DNA from: Cephalotus follicularis
Taxonomy: Eukaryota; Streptophyta; Magnoliopsida; Oxalidales; Cephalotaceae
Assembly: GCA_001972305.1 (NCBI GenBank)
Contig: BDDD01000568.1
Span: forward strand, 332,433-396,432
Direction of reading: 5' to 3'
DNA length: 64,000 nucleotides
Made by a program: the position numbers and the translations under genes
Notes under the pieces: generated by a model
Databases searched by the model: none
Seen by the model: the letters and a program-made list of their open reading frames with translations, nothing else
Told to the model about the DNA's origin: nothing
Shown: piece by piece, positions 11,495 through 22,733 of the stretch
Layout of the letters: every line of letters begins with the position of its first letter
Position numbering within the stretch: the first letter of the stretch is position 1

Positions 11495-14023
11495 TGTTGG
11501 AATTGGGTGTCTCTACAAGCCACGAGAGGCTACATGTACACTCTGATTCAACGTTCTTAGTTCCAGTTATGTTTTGTTGTGCATATATTATTTATATTGG
11601 CAAGAATATATGATTCATTCCAACCAACCAAAAGGAGCAGAATAATTATTCTTAATTAACTGTATGCCATATATTGCCCCGTCACATCAAAGGGTTGGAT
11701 CTCTCGCCAGGATGGCCATGAGAATGAGATCCTTATTCCCTTTGACTAAACTTGTTCCAAGTTATAGGTTCACAATCTTTCGGCCATTGTAGAACCGTGG
11801 TAAAGACTTGCCACATTACGCTTGCTCCCAAGGAAGGAGGATGGATCATCTCATGGACCATTCGGTAATATCCTAAAGCTAATATGGGGTGCGTGCGTGG
11901 TTGCATGATGCTCAACAGACCCACCAAGAGGATTTCTATTTGGATGGTCTATACCCATGTCAATAGGGGTTCACATGGTCTCGGTAGTGTATAGTCTATG
12001 GTGACTAGTGACTCCACGCCTACGATGTTCCTTTGACCTGAGCGGCTAGCATGCATTGTGTGGGGACTGCTTGACTTTGATTTTTGCATTCCCCAGCACT
12101 AGCCATGTGCTGGAAAAAGGGTTGTCTTTGGGTCTTGTGGAAGCTGCATTGAGATGTATAAGCGAGCGCGCAAAAGGGGATCATCACACCCGGGCAGAGG
12201 GTGACCAGCTCTATTTGATCTGTGTACGTTATAGACTTTAGAGTCCTGATCAGGCAAAGGCAGACTGGAAATGAGAGGTTTTCATGGGAGGTCTTCCGTT
12301 AGTCTCGGTGCATTCACGGATTTTATAGTATCACAGCTAAATCTATGGGTGCCATTCATCCAAACCCTAGACCATTGATCAGAGCTATGTATGACGAGTG
12401 AAACACTACACATATGCCGATGACTGGACAAAGCGACTGGCTATTTAGCCCCTGATTGATAGGCGTGGTAATACATGAATCCAGGGGGTGACTGGAAATC
12501 ACACCGAGGCTATTCTAGTAGTCGGTGACTATTAAAGTAGGTGTACCAGATGAAGGGGTGATCTGGGAATTTATCATCATACTGGAGATCGACAAGCCTT
12601 CGAGTCCTGCCCGGTTTTTGGAAAAGTGGGGCATGCTGCACACATGCTCGCTTGGTGGTAAAACTAGTTTTTAACTAGTATATATTAATTAGACATTTCT
12701 GGTTTGTTCCTCTCTCCGCAATTTGCCTTTTTAATATATAGAGATTTAATGCCGGAGCATGATTTAATTTTATTAAATCAAATTAATTGAAGAGATAGTC
12801 TTTAATTAATTAGGAGAGAAACAAATTAAATTGAAAGAGATTTACTTTAATTAATAAAAGGAGAAAGGAGATATTTAGCATAATGAGAATTCATTTTCTT
12901 TTATGTTATTTGGGACTTAAAAGGAATTTTTGAATTCCTTTTGAAAAACAATAACAAAACGCACGGCAGCATTTTTGGAGAGAGAGATGCGTTCAACGCG
13001 TCATGCGCAGCGGCGGGTGTTTCGACCGGGGATGATGCCGGTGCTTCACGCCGGTGGCCGAGGAAGAGGCGTTCGTCACCCACGGTATGCCTCCTTCCTT
13101 CTCTCTCCCATTTTTTCCCTTCTTCTCCTCTATTTCTCTCTTATGGACAGTGACGTGTTTTTTCCATCACGCCTCCCCCGACGTCTCTTCCACCACCGAT
13201 GATCACCGTGGGTGGAGCCAAATCGATGGCTCTAACCATTTTGATCCTTGTCTTGCATTTCCCGATCATTTTTTGGCTAGTTTCCGTGCGTTGAGTCGAC
13301 CCTGTTGACTTAGTGTGCCTTGCACTGTGACTTGGCGTTCTGGCCTGAGTCACGATGAGTCTAGGGTGTAGGTGTGTCAGGCTGAAGGAGTTGAGGTGTT
13401 TGGTGGCTTGGCAGCCGCTGATGGTGAACGGCGAGTCAACTCCGTGACTCACCGCCGGTCGTTCTCTGCATTCCATGCCGAGTCTCGGCCATCGGTGTGA
13501 AGATCGGGTGGTTAGAGTCGACATATGTGAAGGTTGGTCAATGGTGAGTTGATCGAGACTCACTGAGTCCGAACTCAGTGAGTCGCCGCCACTATTCGTC
13601 GTGTTCTGGTGGGGTTCCCGGCGAGTCTCTGCCAGTAATGGGGTAGAGTAGTTTTTTTGGAGTCCGGTGGTGTCAAGATCGGATCTAACGTGGACTGTCC
13701 GAAATTCGGTGATGGTACAGGTAACCGGCTATTGCTACTGCAAGTGTGTAACGGCAAAGTGGTGGAGCCTCCAACGTTGGTATGGTCGCTTCCCTTATTC
13801 TTTTATATATACCAATATGGTTTCGGTTTGGTTTTAATATGCATGCTCCTTTTCATTATTGCTCGATTGAATATTAAACGGAGATCCCAGGCTTTTCTTT
13901 TTGGTACTAAGATGTTAGTGAGAACCTTGACTTCTTGTCTTGGTGTTCTTGAAAAATTAAAATTATATACACACTAGCGTCCTAGGACCAAATTGATGGG
14001 GAACCCTTGCTAGGTTTCCAACA
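11495..14023. mobile_element. 2529-bp solo-LTR-like insert with TTGTC target duplication
   Basis: The insert begins TGTTGGAATTGGG and ends GGTTTCCAACA, giving an 8-bp terminal inverted repeat TGTTGGAA/TTCCAACA. It is flanked by TTGTC at 11490-11494 and 14024-14028. Removing it and one TTGTC restores continuity with the Ath-B LTR. It has no coding frame of retrotransposon type, no primer site and no internal LTR pair, so a solo LTR (ends of copia type) is the simplest reading; a non-autonomous large-LTR derivative is possible. Short open frames inside (for example 13657-13977) show no recognisable domain. Confidence 0.82.
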
Positions 14024-14234
14024 TTGTCATCACAGTCGCACTCCGTATCGACCTAGCTGCCTTTAGTTATCAAGGTTTGATCAATCAAGTAAGTGAGTTG
14101 TTCAAGATAATCTATGGTGAGTTTCTATTCCCTAAAACCGCTTTTATCTTGAACATTTTATTCACTGTTATTTATTGATTTGTTAGTTGATAAATTGCAT
14201 GTTTAATTTCTGCTAATTTTCAATTCAGTAAGCA

Positions 14235-14325
14235 TAAACCATCGACGCCTACCCTGTAAGCATCGATGCTTTCATTGTTTCAAGTCATACCGTCGACGCT
14301 TATTGACAAAGCGTCGATGCCTTTC
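14235..14325. repeat. RTCGACGCY motif copies, distal part of Ath-A LTR
   Basis: Four copies (CATCGACGCC, CATCGATGC, CGTCGACGC, CGTCGATGCC) lie in 90 bp, near the LTR end and separated from the main array by the TTGTC-flanked insert. Confidence 0.75.
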
Positions 14326-14507
14326 TTTTCTGTTTTAATAATTAATTTATTTCTTGCATATTTAGGAGCAGTTTTTAATAATAAACCTCAATTTTGCATA
14401 CTTTGCCTAGGTTGAATATATTAAAATTAATTTAGCTTGTTTCCTAGCGTTCGAGCCGTTACTGCGCAACCATGCACTTGCTGTATAAATTTTAAAACAT
14501 TCAAAAA

Positions 14508-15312
14508 TCGTGAACAGGTGCATCTACCAAGTTCCAAACTTGGTTGAAGTACATAGAATCCATTTCAGATTTTATGGCATTTAGCCATTTTTCAGAATCC
14601 ATATATGATATGGCTTCTTTGTAGCTTGTCGGATCATCATCAATGAGATTTACCTCTTGGGTACCCTGAATGAGGAAGCTACCATAATATTGATCAGGTG
14701 CCCGAGGAACTCGGCCTGACCATCGAGGAGGTTGTGTGATTACGGGTAGTACTGTTTGGGGTTCATCTACTTGAACTGGTTCAGGTAGGTCCTCAATTTG
14801 TGTTGCTTGTGATTTCTCATCTAGCTCTACTTTGTTCCCATTGCTTTGTTCCAATAGAAATTCCTTGTCAAGGAAGGCAGCATGCCTTGAAATAAAGACA
14901 TTTCCCTTTGGAGGGTAGTAGAAATAATACCCTTTTGTTTCTTTAGGGTAACCTACGAATTTACATTGTATGGACCTAGGATGTTACTTATCTGCTACTA
15001 ACTGCTTAACAAAAGCAGAACATCCCCAGATTTTTAAGAAACCCAAACTAGGTTTCTTGCCTATCCATATCCCATATGGAGTTTTGGGTGCAGATTTTTT
15101 TGGTACTAAGTTCAACACATGAACAACAGTTTGTAAGGCATAGCCCTAGAAAGACAGTGGAAGATCTGCATCACTCATCATGTTGTGTACCATGTCAAGC
15201 AAGGTACGGATCCTCCTATCGGATACACCATTATGCTGTGGTGTATCCGGAGGTGTCCACTGAGAGACAATCCCATTGTCTTTGATATAATCTAAGAATT
15301 CGATGGAGAGGT
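14508..15312 (-). pseudogene. Cop-A integrase C-terminal and RT N-terminal part
   Basis: On the minus strand the integrase core shows EFLDYIKDNGIVSQW and TPQHNGVSDRRIRTLLDMV, followed by the post-integrase spacer and then WSGRVPRAPDQYYGSF, PTSYKEAISYMDSEKWLNAI and SEMDSMYFNQVWNLVD, the stretch just before the copia RT core. The RT catalytic part is absent because the Ath-A LTR begins at 14507. At least two in-frame stops occur. The open frame running to 15397 takes its first residues from the Tek-B LTR and should not be read as one protein. Confidence 0.87.
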
Positions 15313-15646
15313 TGTCACACCTCGCCGTTCGGTTCCAATTAAGGACACAAGCATATGTGGTGATATCAGAAAATAAATATAATATTCCATCATTCAATTC
15401 AACAATTCATATATAAGCGGAAGCATTCAATAAGCCGGAATATAAAAATACAAGTCATCTGCACGCAGCCCATACTACGTGCAGGCACAATCCAACAATA
15501 TCCTTATACAAAAGGAAAGCACAACAGCATCACGGGCTATGAACCGTTCGTTACGAAATACAGTACATCATAATAAAATAACAACCTTAAGATAGAAAGA
15601 AGCTCTCCAAAAGCTTTAGCAGCGCCCTCCAATGTCTTCGCTTAAT

Positions 15647-16882
15647 CTGAAATTGTAGGGGTTATCCGTTGTCCTCACTTGGCTAAGTAGGAAGATAATG
15701 CATGCTTAGGAATATATGAATGCAACATGTATGACATTTTATATTAAAATAACATTTAAGTATTCCAATATATAAGCAACCATACCAAGTGGCCATAGAC
15801 AATACAATGCAAGAATACCGCACAAGGGTACAATCAATCAGTACAGTGGTCTGGGTGTCACATCTCGCTACCTCCTAGAACAGACTGCGCACCACCTATC
15901 TATCACCCTACACTCCGAAGATGATAGATAAGGTAACATTTACTACCGGCATTAGCGGGCAGTTTAACAATAAGATCTGCATCACAGATAGTTTGGGTGG
16001 ATACTCTAGCCAACTCCTGGCACATAGGACCACCTCCATAGCCAGTGATGTCTCCTATCACTCGACTAACGGCAATAACATAGACAATCGATTCAGTTCA
16101 ATAAAAATATTACATGTATATATAATATGCAATATAAAATTTGTTTTCTTTAGAAACATTTAACAATTCATTGATCATACATCTCATAGGAGGAAAACGA
16201 TATCAGTACAGTAGTGGTTCCCAGTTGGGGAACAAAACAGTAGGTACCTCAAATAGGAGGAAAATCAGTAGTTCTTTTAACAATAAGCTTTCATTTGAAA
16301 ATGATAGTTGATATCATAAATGGTGCATATAGCACTTAGTTGGTTCGATCATTGAAATATAAATGGTAGTGGTGTTAAACAACACCAAAACAGTATATAC
16401 TAATATAACAGTAGCATATACAGCCACAATAGTAAAAGGCAGTAGCAATTCAAGGAATTCAATAGGGTAATTAGTATACCATAGTCATTCATGTGCAACT
16501 CTCACAAGGAGTGCATACATGTATAGTTTTTGTAATGTCATCGTATATAAGGCCAGGATTGATTGTTCTAATCATCCATATGGAGGCCAAGTTAATTACA
16601 TTTAAAATTAAGGACAATACAGGACCTATATCAGCATTTTTACCCAGGACAGTCGACTGCTCTCAAGAACAGTCGGCAGTTTCGATTGAGTGGTCGACTG
16701 GATAAGTTGAGTAGTCGACTGTCATGAAGAACAGTCGACTGCTTTGCCTAGAAAACGCAGGCAGCAACAGGTCATGTATTTCAATATTCAATTTCTAACC
16801 TAAACAACACATGCAATCAAACAGAAAATAACCATACATGCTATGCATAATATATCTTTAAAAAACATGTCATTACCCCTAC
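15647..16882 (-). other. Putative LTR-internal intron, Tek-B
   Basis: On the minus strand TTGAG|GTAGGGGTAATG (GT at 16882-16881) is followed 1.24 kb later by GGCTAACCCCTACAATTTCAG|A (15648-15647; here GGATAAC in this copy, GGCTAAC in the other LTR). In the 5' LTR the donor is GAG|GTTGGGG (43621-43620) and the acceptor AG is at 42366-42365. This is an inference from conserved splice-like sites. Confidence 0.45.
16650..16750. repeat. CAGTCGACTG motif array, inner cluster of Tek-B 3' LTR
   Basis: Five copies of GTCGACTG or GTCGGCAG lie in about 90 bp. The partner array at 43365-43490 has one more copy, spaced exactly 21 bp from its neighbour. Confidence 0.82.
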
Positions 16883-17779
16883 CTCAATTGCTATCCCGAG
16901 ATCAATTTGGATTGATCTCTCTCTTTGAGTTTCCAAGGCTTTTTACCAACCAATCTTCCAATCTCAAAAGGAATGATCTATACAATGCATGTTCGAAGGT
17001 TCAGTCATTTTGTTCAGTAGGTTTAACTAAATATCCAGCTACAATTGTTGTTCTAACAGTGGTTCATCAATAATTCGTTAAGTCTCAAAACTATCCTTTT
17101 ACAACTTCTCTATGAACCTTGTGTCAAATCTATTTCAATCCTATATTCATTGACCTTAAACGTGTGGACAGAAGATGTGTATATATACGTAAGGGGAATC
17201 AGTATACATAATCTTGACAGCTAACAACAACTATAATCCGAATTAGAGTTATCAACAATTCCCTAAGCTTCGCATCCATATTTCTTAATCCCTTTCATTA
17301 CCATTTCTAACTTTTAGCATTATGGACAGAAGACATGTAACCATATGTGCTACTATGAACCAACAACTTCAATCATAATCCAGATTGGAGGTTTACTAGG
17401 AATCAAAGCTTCAACTCCTTCTTTGAGCTCTAATCAATCAACATGCAAGCTCCATCGATTTTCCAGCAACTCTCCTCTATCTTCAGTGTTTCTAACGCTC
17501 ACATTCAGACCCAACAGCTGATATAAAGGCTTAGGAGCCTTAGAATTCGCCAGACTCCCATTCACTCAGCCCTCTCTTTCCTCTCTCTCACATGTTCATT
17601 GTCTACATTCACTTTCTCTCTTTCCCAACTTTTGTCTGCAGGTTGCAAGAGGGATAGAAGGCATGCAAGCACTCCTTTTTGCATGCTCTGGTAGCTGGTG
17701 ACTTTGCCTAACACCTGTCCCTCATGCAATGCCATAGCCCTGTCCCACATGCATGCACAGATACCTGTTCTGTGCCGTT

Positions 17780-17912
17780 CCAGTCGACTATCTTTAAGAG
17801 GCAGTCGACTGTCATCTCACGCATCAAATAGTCGACTGTTCCCCTGTGACAGTCGGCTGTTTCCCCAGGCAGTCGACTGTTACCCTGTAATAGTCGTCTG
17901 TTTTGCTTGACT
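17780..17912. repeat. CAGTCGACTG motif array, outer cluster of Tek-B 3' LTR
   Basis: Six copies of AGTCGACTG/AGTCGGCTG/AGTCGTCTG lie 135-270 bp inside the LTR start, upstream of a TATA-like TTTATATC (minus strand, near 17525). The partner lies at 44518-44645. Confidence 0.82.
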
Positions 17913-18048
17913 TTGGTTGCTCAAGTTTATTTACTCAATTGAATTCACAACCACAATTCATATAAAAAATAGACATTAAAATTCAAGTAAGTGCATATTT
18001 TATTCATCAAGAGTACAATATACACATATTGAATTTCTGGTTATTACA

Positions 18049-18075
18049 TTCCCCCCTCCTTAAAGAAAATTCGTC
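18049..18075 (-). other. Tek-B polypurine tract
   Basis: The minus strand reads TTTAAGGAGGGGGGAA directly before TGTAATAACC. The same TTCGAGGACGAATTTTC lead-in as in the other Tekay elements precedes it. Confidence 0.9.
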
Positions 18076-18089
18076 CTCGAATTTAGCCC

Positions 18090-19715
18090 TTACATTCCAA
18101 ACAAGTGGGGAAATGTCTCCATCATTTCGTCCTCATGGTCCCACGTAGCTTCCTCTGCTCCGTGAAAATGCCATAGTACTTTTACCATAGGAATGGTCTT
18201 GTTCATTAGTACCTTTTCCATTCGATCCACTATCCTCGTCGGCCTCTCCTCATAAGTCAATCTAGGGATGATGAATTCAGGGTCGTAGCTCAATATGTGA
18301 GATGGGTCAGGCACGTATTTTCGTAGCATGGAAACATGAAATACGTTATGCACATCTGACAAACTAGGCGGCAGTGCAATTTGATATGCTACCTCCCCCA
18401 CTCTTTCCAGTATCTCGTAAGGTCCACTATACCTTGGAGCCAACTTCCCTTTGAGGCCAAAACGGTGTATCCCTTGCGAAGGCGAGATCTTCAGGAAGAC
18501 TTGATCCCCCTTCTCAAATTCTAGCTTCCTTCTCTTGCTATCGGCGTAACTCTTCTGCCGACTTTGTGCAGCTAGCAGTCTCTTCTTCATTATTTCCACT
18601 TTAGCAGTGGTCTATTGCACCAAGTCTGGTCCAAGCACTTGTCTTTCACCTACCTCATCCCAGCAAATAGGTGATCTGCATTTTCTCCCATACAAGGCTT
18701 CATAGGGAGCCATTCCAATGCTGGTGTGAAAACTGTTGTTGTAGGAGAACTCAATCAGGGCTAGATGATCCTCCCAACTCCCAGCAAAATCGATCATGCA
18801 AGCCCGTAGCATATCCTCCAGAGTCTGAATAGTACGCTTGGTCTGTCCGTCGGTCTATGGGTGGAATGCAGTGCTAAAGTTAGAGGTTGTTCCCATCGCT
18901 GTTTGGAACTTCTTCCAGAACCTTGAAGTAAATCTAGCATCTCGGTCGCAGACAATACTGACCGGCACCCCATGCAATCTCACTATCTCCCGGATATACA
19001 ATCGAGTAAGCTTCTCGATAGAATACGCCATGTTCATCGGAAGGAAGTGAGCAGACTTAGTGAGTCTGTCCACTACTACCCACACTGCTTCATGCTGATT
19101 TCATGACCTTGGCAATCCTAATACGAAGTCCATGGTCACGTGTTCCCATTTCCATTCAACCACTGGTAACGATTGTAGCAGTCCCGCAGGTTTCTGATGT
19201 TCAGTCTTCACTCTCTGACAGGTCAAACATCTAGCTACATATTCAACAATCTCTCTTTTCATACCACTCCACCAGTAGTTCTTTTTCAGGTCATGCCACA
19301 TCTTGGAACTTCCCAGGTGAACACTGTATTTTGACTTGTGAGCTTGTTGTAGTAGCTCATTCTTGATGCTCTCGTCATCCGGAACACATATCCTCCCTCG
19401 GAACCTCAATATGCCATCAGTATGAATGGAGAACTCAGAATCGGTGTCTAGGTTCTCACGAATACTCCATAGTTTAGAATCATTGTACTGAGCAGTCAGA
19501 ATACGCTCCAGAAGTTCCGGTTGTGCTCTCAGAGTTGCCACTATAATTCCACGGGAAACCATGAACGGATTCCATCTCTGAAATTCCTCCAATAGCTTCC
19601 ACTGTGAAACCATTGCTCCAGCAATCATTGCCTTGCGACTCAGCGCATCTGCCACTACATTTGCCTTCCCTAGGTGGTATTGAATGTTGCAGTTGTAGTC
19701 ATTAAATAATTCCAC
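18090..19715 (-). pseudogene. Tek-B integrase and chromodomain
   Basis: On the minus strand: RNase H end and zinc-binding region (IQYHLGKANVVADALS, CLTCQRVKTEHQ), catalytic core ([47 protein letters not shown]), C-terminal GDQVFLK and GKLAPRYSGPYEILERVGE, then the chromodomain with VHNVFHVSMLRKYVPDPSH and VKVLWHFHGAEEATW. The stop at 18090 is the natural C terminus. In-frame stops lie at 18612-18614, 18855-18857 (TAG where the family has CAG, HPQTDG) and 19101-19103. Role when intact: cDNA integration with chromatin targeting. Confidence 0.92.
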
Positions 19716-19896
19716 CCATCACCTGTTGAGCTCTTTCTGGGAAAACAAATACTTCAAATTCTTATAGTCAGTAAAGATGTCAAACTGAGCACCACAGAGG
19801 TAGTGCCTCCATTTCTGTAAAGCAAACACTATGGCTGCCAACTCAAGATCGTGTACGGGATAATTTTCCTTGTACGACTTTAACTTCCTTGTTGCG
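19716..19896 (-). pseudogene. Tek-B RNase H, fragment downstream of the Sir-A insertion
   Basis: The segment holds [40 protein letters not shown] and LKYLFSQKELNR, the second half of the gypsy RNase H domain. It continues from 29088 in sense; Sir-A splits the coding sequence after the RVIAYA motif. A TGA at 19719-19721 follows. The open frame reaching 19952 borrows residues from the Sir-A LTR. Confidence 0.9.
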
Positions 19897-20820
19897 TGTT
19901 GACATTTTAGTCTCAATCCTTGTTTTGATGATAACATAATTGCATTTAACAAATCTACTTAATGTGCAAGGAATTACAAGATCAATACCAAAGAAAAAAT
20001 GCAATCCGCAGAAGAAAACATCGACCTTACAGGAATTGCATCGACGTCCGTACCGAAAGACATCGACGCCTTTCATGCCTGAAGTTACACGACAATTTCA
20101 CATGAACACATCGACTTCTAAAAGCTAAGTCATCGACGTCCGTACGAAAGAAGTCGATCCCTATCCCAAAGACATCGACGTCTTTAGGTGCCAAAGTTAC
20201 AGGACATTTTCATGCAATGACATCGACGCTTATCAGTAAAGACATCGACGTCCGTACGAAAGACATCGACGCCTTTCAATGGACATCGACGCCTTCCTAG
20301 AGCAACGTGGTTTTCCCAGAAAGCACATCGACTCCCACAGAAGAAGTCGACGAGATGTTCAAAGTGTCTATACCTGGAGATTTTCCAGAAAAGACATCGA
20401 CGCCTTTTGAAAAGAAGTCGACGTCTTTTTAAATGGACAAAACCCGAGAAACCTGGAACGGCTAGTTTAAGCACTACAAACGGCTATCAGCTACAAAGAC
20501 ATCGACGCCTTTCTGAAAGAAGTCGACGTCTTTATACCAGCAGAGACAAAAATCAAAGATTGCAACTATACATTTATTAATCAAAAACTTCCACAAATCA
20601 TGAAACGGCTACAAACCTTTTATGGCTATAAAAGGAAGACTGAAACCTCTGAGAATATGTGGAAAAACAAGTGCAGAACATCATACATACAAAGATCAAA
20701 CAAAACAAACATCCAAAGATCAAATCAAACTCAAAGAGCTTTCTTTTCACTTTTTAAGCTATTTTCTTGTTCTCACTGAATTGAGTAATTATCCTGTAAT
20801 ATCCAACCTGTGAGAGGTTT
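19897..20820 (+). repeat. Sir-A 5' LTR, 3' end deleted
   Basis: It starts TGTTGACATTTTAG and matches 27791-28727 of the 3' LTR up to CCTGTGAGAGGTTT, where similarity stops abruptly and gag sequence begins. About 360 bp of LTR, the primer site, the leader and the gag N-terminal part are lost. Confidence 0.92.
20020..20545. repeat. AYATCGACGYCTT motif array, Sir-A 5' LTR
   Basis: I count 17 copies of (A/G)TCGAC or close variants in 520 bp, many as GACATCGACGCCTTT or AAGTCGACGTCTTT, at irregular spacing. The 3' LTR array (27905-28450) has one additional copy created by a 21-bp unit at 27955-27985. Confidence 0.88.
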
Positions 20821-22139
20821 AGGTCCAAATAAATGCTAAGGCCAAGCATATCATTATTTGTGCTATAAATTCAAATGATTTTAATAGAATTTCATCTTGC
20901 ATTTCCGCCCAGGAAATGTGGGATAGACTTGAGGTCACCTATGAAGGGACCAACCAAGTCAAGGAGGCCAAAGTTAGCATGCTTGTTCATGAGTACGAAA
21001 TGTTCACTATGAACGAGAATGAAGATATCAAATGTATGTTCTCTAGATTTACAAATATTATTAATGCTTTACAAGCTTTCGATAAGATATATTCTAACAG
21101 TGAAATGGTAAGGAAAATTATTAGGTGCTTGCCAAGATCATGGATGCCAAAGGTCACCGCTATTGAGGAAGCAAAGAACCTCAATGTCCTCGCATTGGAA
21201 GATCTTATTGGGTCATTGATGACTCGTGAATTGTCAATGCAAAAGAAGGATGACGTTGAAGTAAAGAAGAAGAAGAAGGCTATGATTGCAACTTGGGATG
21301 ATAGCAATGAATGCAGCTCGGATGAAGACACAAACGAAGAGGTGGCTCAAATAGCATTGATGGCCTTGGATGATCGAGAAGAAGAAGAAAATGATGAGGT
21401 AACATATGACGAACTTGTCTTATTAGTAGAAAAATATAGTTCTATGATTGCTTCTTTGAAGAAAAAGGTTAAGTCTTTGATATATGAAAATGATGAACTA
21501 AAATTGTCTAAGGAAGAAACCTCAAATGAAAATGAGGTAGACCTCCTTGAAAATGAGATAGCTTACCTTGTTAAGGAAAACAAAAATCTCAAGGAAGAGA
21601 TAGAAGCCTTAAAGAAAACCTTTTCAAAATTCTCTAATAGTAGTGAGAAGCTTGAAAAACTTCTTGGGATGCAACGATGCGTCTTTGATAATGCGGGACT
21701 AGGATTTGAAGAAATGAATAATGTCAAGCTTTATCAAACATTCTTTGATAGGAAGGAGAAAATTGAAAAGGAAAAGGTTAATAAGGCCAAGATTAAAAAG
21801 AAAATGTTGTGTGATTATTGTGGTAAAATAGGACACACATCTTTTACTTGCTTTCACAAAAAGAATGCCATGTTTAGGAAGAATATAATTAGATCATGCA
21901 ATTTTTGTGGCAAACATGGACACACACACTCACAATGTTGTCATAGAAGAAATAATGTAGTTGTGTCTTGCAATACTTGTGGTAATCATGGACATACTTA
22001 TACTTCATGTTTTTATAAACGAAATGTATTGAATGATTTGAACTTCTCTAGAACAAAAAGAAGTTGGGTTCCGAAAGGAACAAATTTGACTAACCCCAAA
22101 GGACCCAAAGTTTGTTGGGTACCTCAAACAAAAACTTGA
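20821..22139 (+). pseudogene. Sir-A Gag, N-terminally truncated
   Basis: The first Met is at 20916, but similarity to copia Gag begins upstream (AKHIIICAIN, about 20838), so the start is not native. Visible parts: the gag core (MWDRLEVTYEGTNQVKEAK, FSRFTNIINALQAF, IIRCLPRSWMPKVTAIEEAK), an acidic then Lys/Glu-rich coiled-coil stretch (residues about 150-240 from 20916), and three CCHC knuckles at residues 299-312, 328-341 and 352-365 (CDYCGKIGHTSFTC, CNFCGKHGHTHSQC, CNTCGNHGHTYTSC). Three knuckles are more than the usual one or two. It ends at a TGA at 22137-22139. The intact Gag would form the particle. Confidence 0.9.
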
Positions 22140-22154
22140 ATTTTGTGCTTGTAG

Positions 22155-22733
22155 GTGTGCTTGAAGGCATTATCCAAGAAGACACAATGGTACTTGGATA
22201 GTGGATGCTCCAAGCATATGACGGGTGACAAGAGTCTCTTCGTCAAATATGAAACAAAAGAAGGAGGAGAAGTAACTTTCGGAGACAATGCAAAAGGAAA
22301 AATCAAAGGTGTTGGCTCCATAGGTAATCTCAAAACTTCTATTCATAATGTGCTTTTCGTTGATGGACTTAAGCACAATCTATTGAGCATAAGCAAATTA
22401 CGTGACAAAGATTGTAAGGTCATTTTTGAAAAGGACCTATGCAAAGTCATAGACAGAAATAGTGGTCAAGTAAAGTTTATTGGACATAGGCATGGAAATG
22501 TATATGTAGTAGACATAGATGACTTAGTTAATATTAAATGCTTAGTTTCCATGAATGATGATAGTTGTCTATGGCATAGAAGATTAGGACATGTAGGAAT
22601 GTCAACCATTTCAAAACTTTTGAAACATGAACTAGTTAAAGGAATTCCTAAGATTAGCTTTGAAAAGAATAGAATTTGTGATACATGCCAATATGGTAAA
22701 AAACTAGAGCCTCTTTTCAAAGTAAGAACATAG
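22155..22733 (+). pseudogene. Sir-A protease and pre-integrase domain
   Basis: The copia aspartic protease has active site WYLDSGCSKHMTG (residues 12-24 of this frame), followed by VLFVDGLKHNLLSISKL and the GAG-pre-integrase H-C motif region (LWHRRLGHVGMSTISKLL, ICDTCQYGK). A one-base loss near 22717 shifts the frame, producing the TAG at 22731-22733; integrase continues in another frame. Confidence 0.93.

Larger units (their letters stand above)
9036..14507 (+). mobile_element. Ath-A: 3' part of an Athila-like Ty3/gypsy element
   Basis: From 9330 on the sequence matches, in reverse complement, the 3' half of Ath-B (49090-51840): the end of integrase, the long 3' non-coding part, GAGGACAAGCAAAGTTTAAG plus ATGGGGG polypurine tract, and an LTR starting TGTTTAGCAT. 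The upstream part of the element is missing; Tek-A abuts it at 9035/9036, as expected if Tek-A inserted into Ath-A. The LTR is split by the insert at 11495-14023. The right end adjoins Cop-A pol, so Ath-A probably inserted into Cop-A, but its left end is outside the window. Confidence 0.82.
10552..14507 (+). repeat. Ath-A 3' LTR, split by an insertion
   Basis: It starts TGTTTAGCAT at 10552, runs to 11494, and resumes after the insert at 14029, ending near 14507 (a degenerate ATTCAAAAA where Ath-B ends ATTCTAAACA). Without the insert and the extra target copy it is about 1.42 kb, against 1504 bp for the Ath-B LTR. It contains two YCGAC-type arrays and diverged tandem units with ACTCCGTATAGACCTAGCAT (11365-11490), into which the insert landed. 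Confidence 0.85.
15313..18048 (-). repeat. Tek-B 3' LTR (2736 bp)
   Basis: It starts (minus strand) TGTAATAACCAG at 18048 and ends GGTGTGACA at 15313. It matches the 5' LTR at 42031-44786 with a few percent substitutions (three in the first 85 bases at the inner end) and small indels, one of them a 21-bp motif copy. It contains motif arrays at 16650-16750 and 17780-17912 and the conserved block at 15654-15690. Confidence 0.95.

Noticed and set aside
12901..13563. Host gene in the GC-rich part of the 2.5-kb insert
   Set aside because: Overlapping short frames on both strands have no start context, intron signals or domain; the stretch lies wholly inside the TTGTC-flanked insert.
20020..20545. 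CRISPR-like array (short repeats with spacers)
   Set aside because: Repeats are only about 8-12 bp, imperfect and irregularly spaced, they sit inside LTRs of a eukaryotic element, and no cas genes are present.
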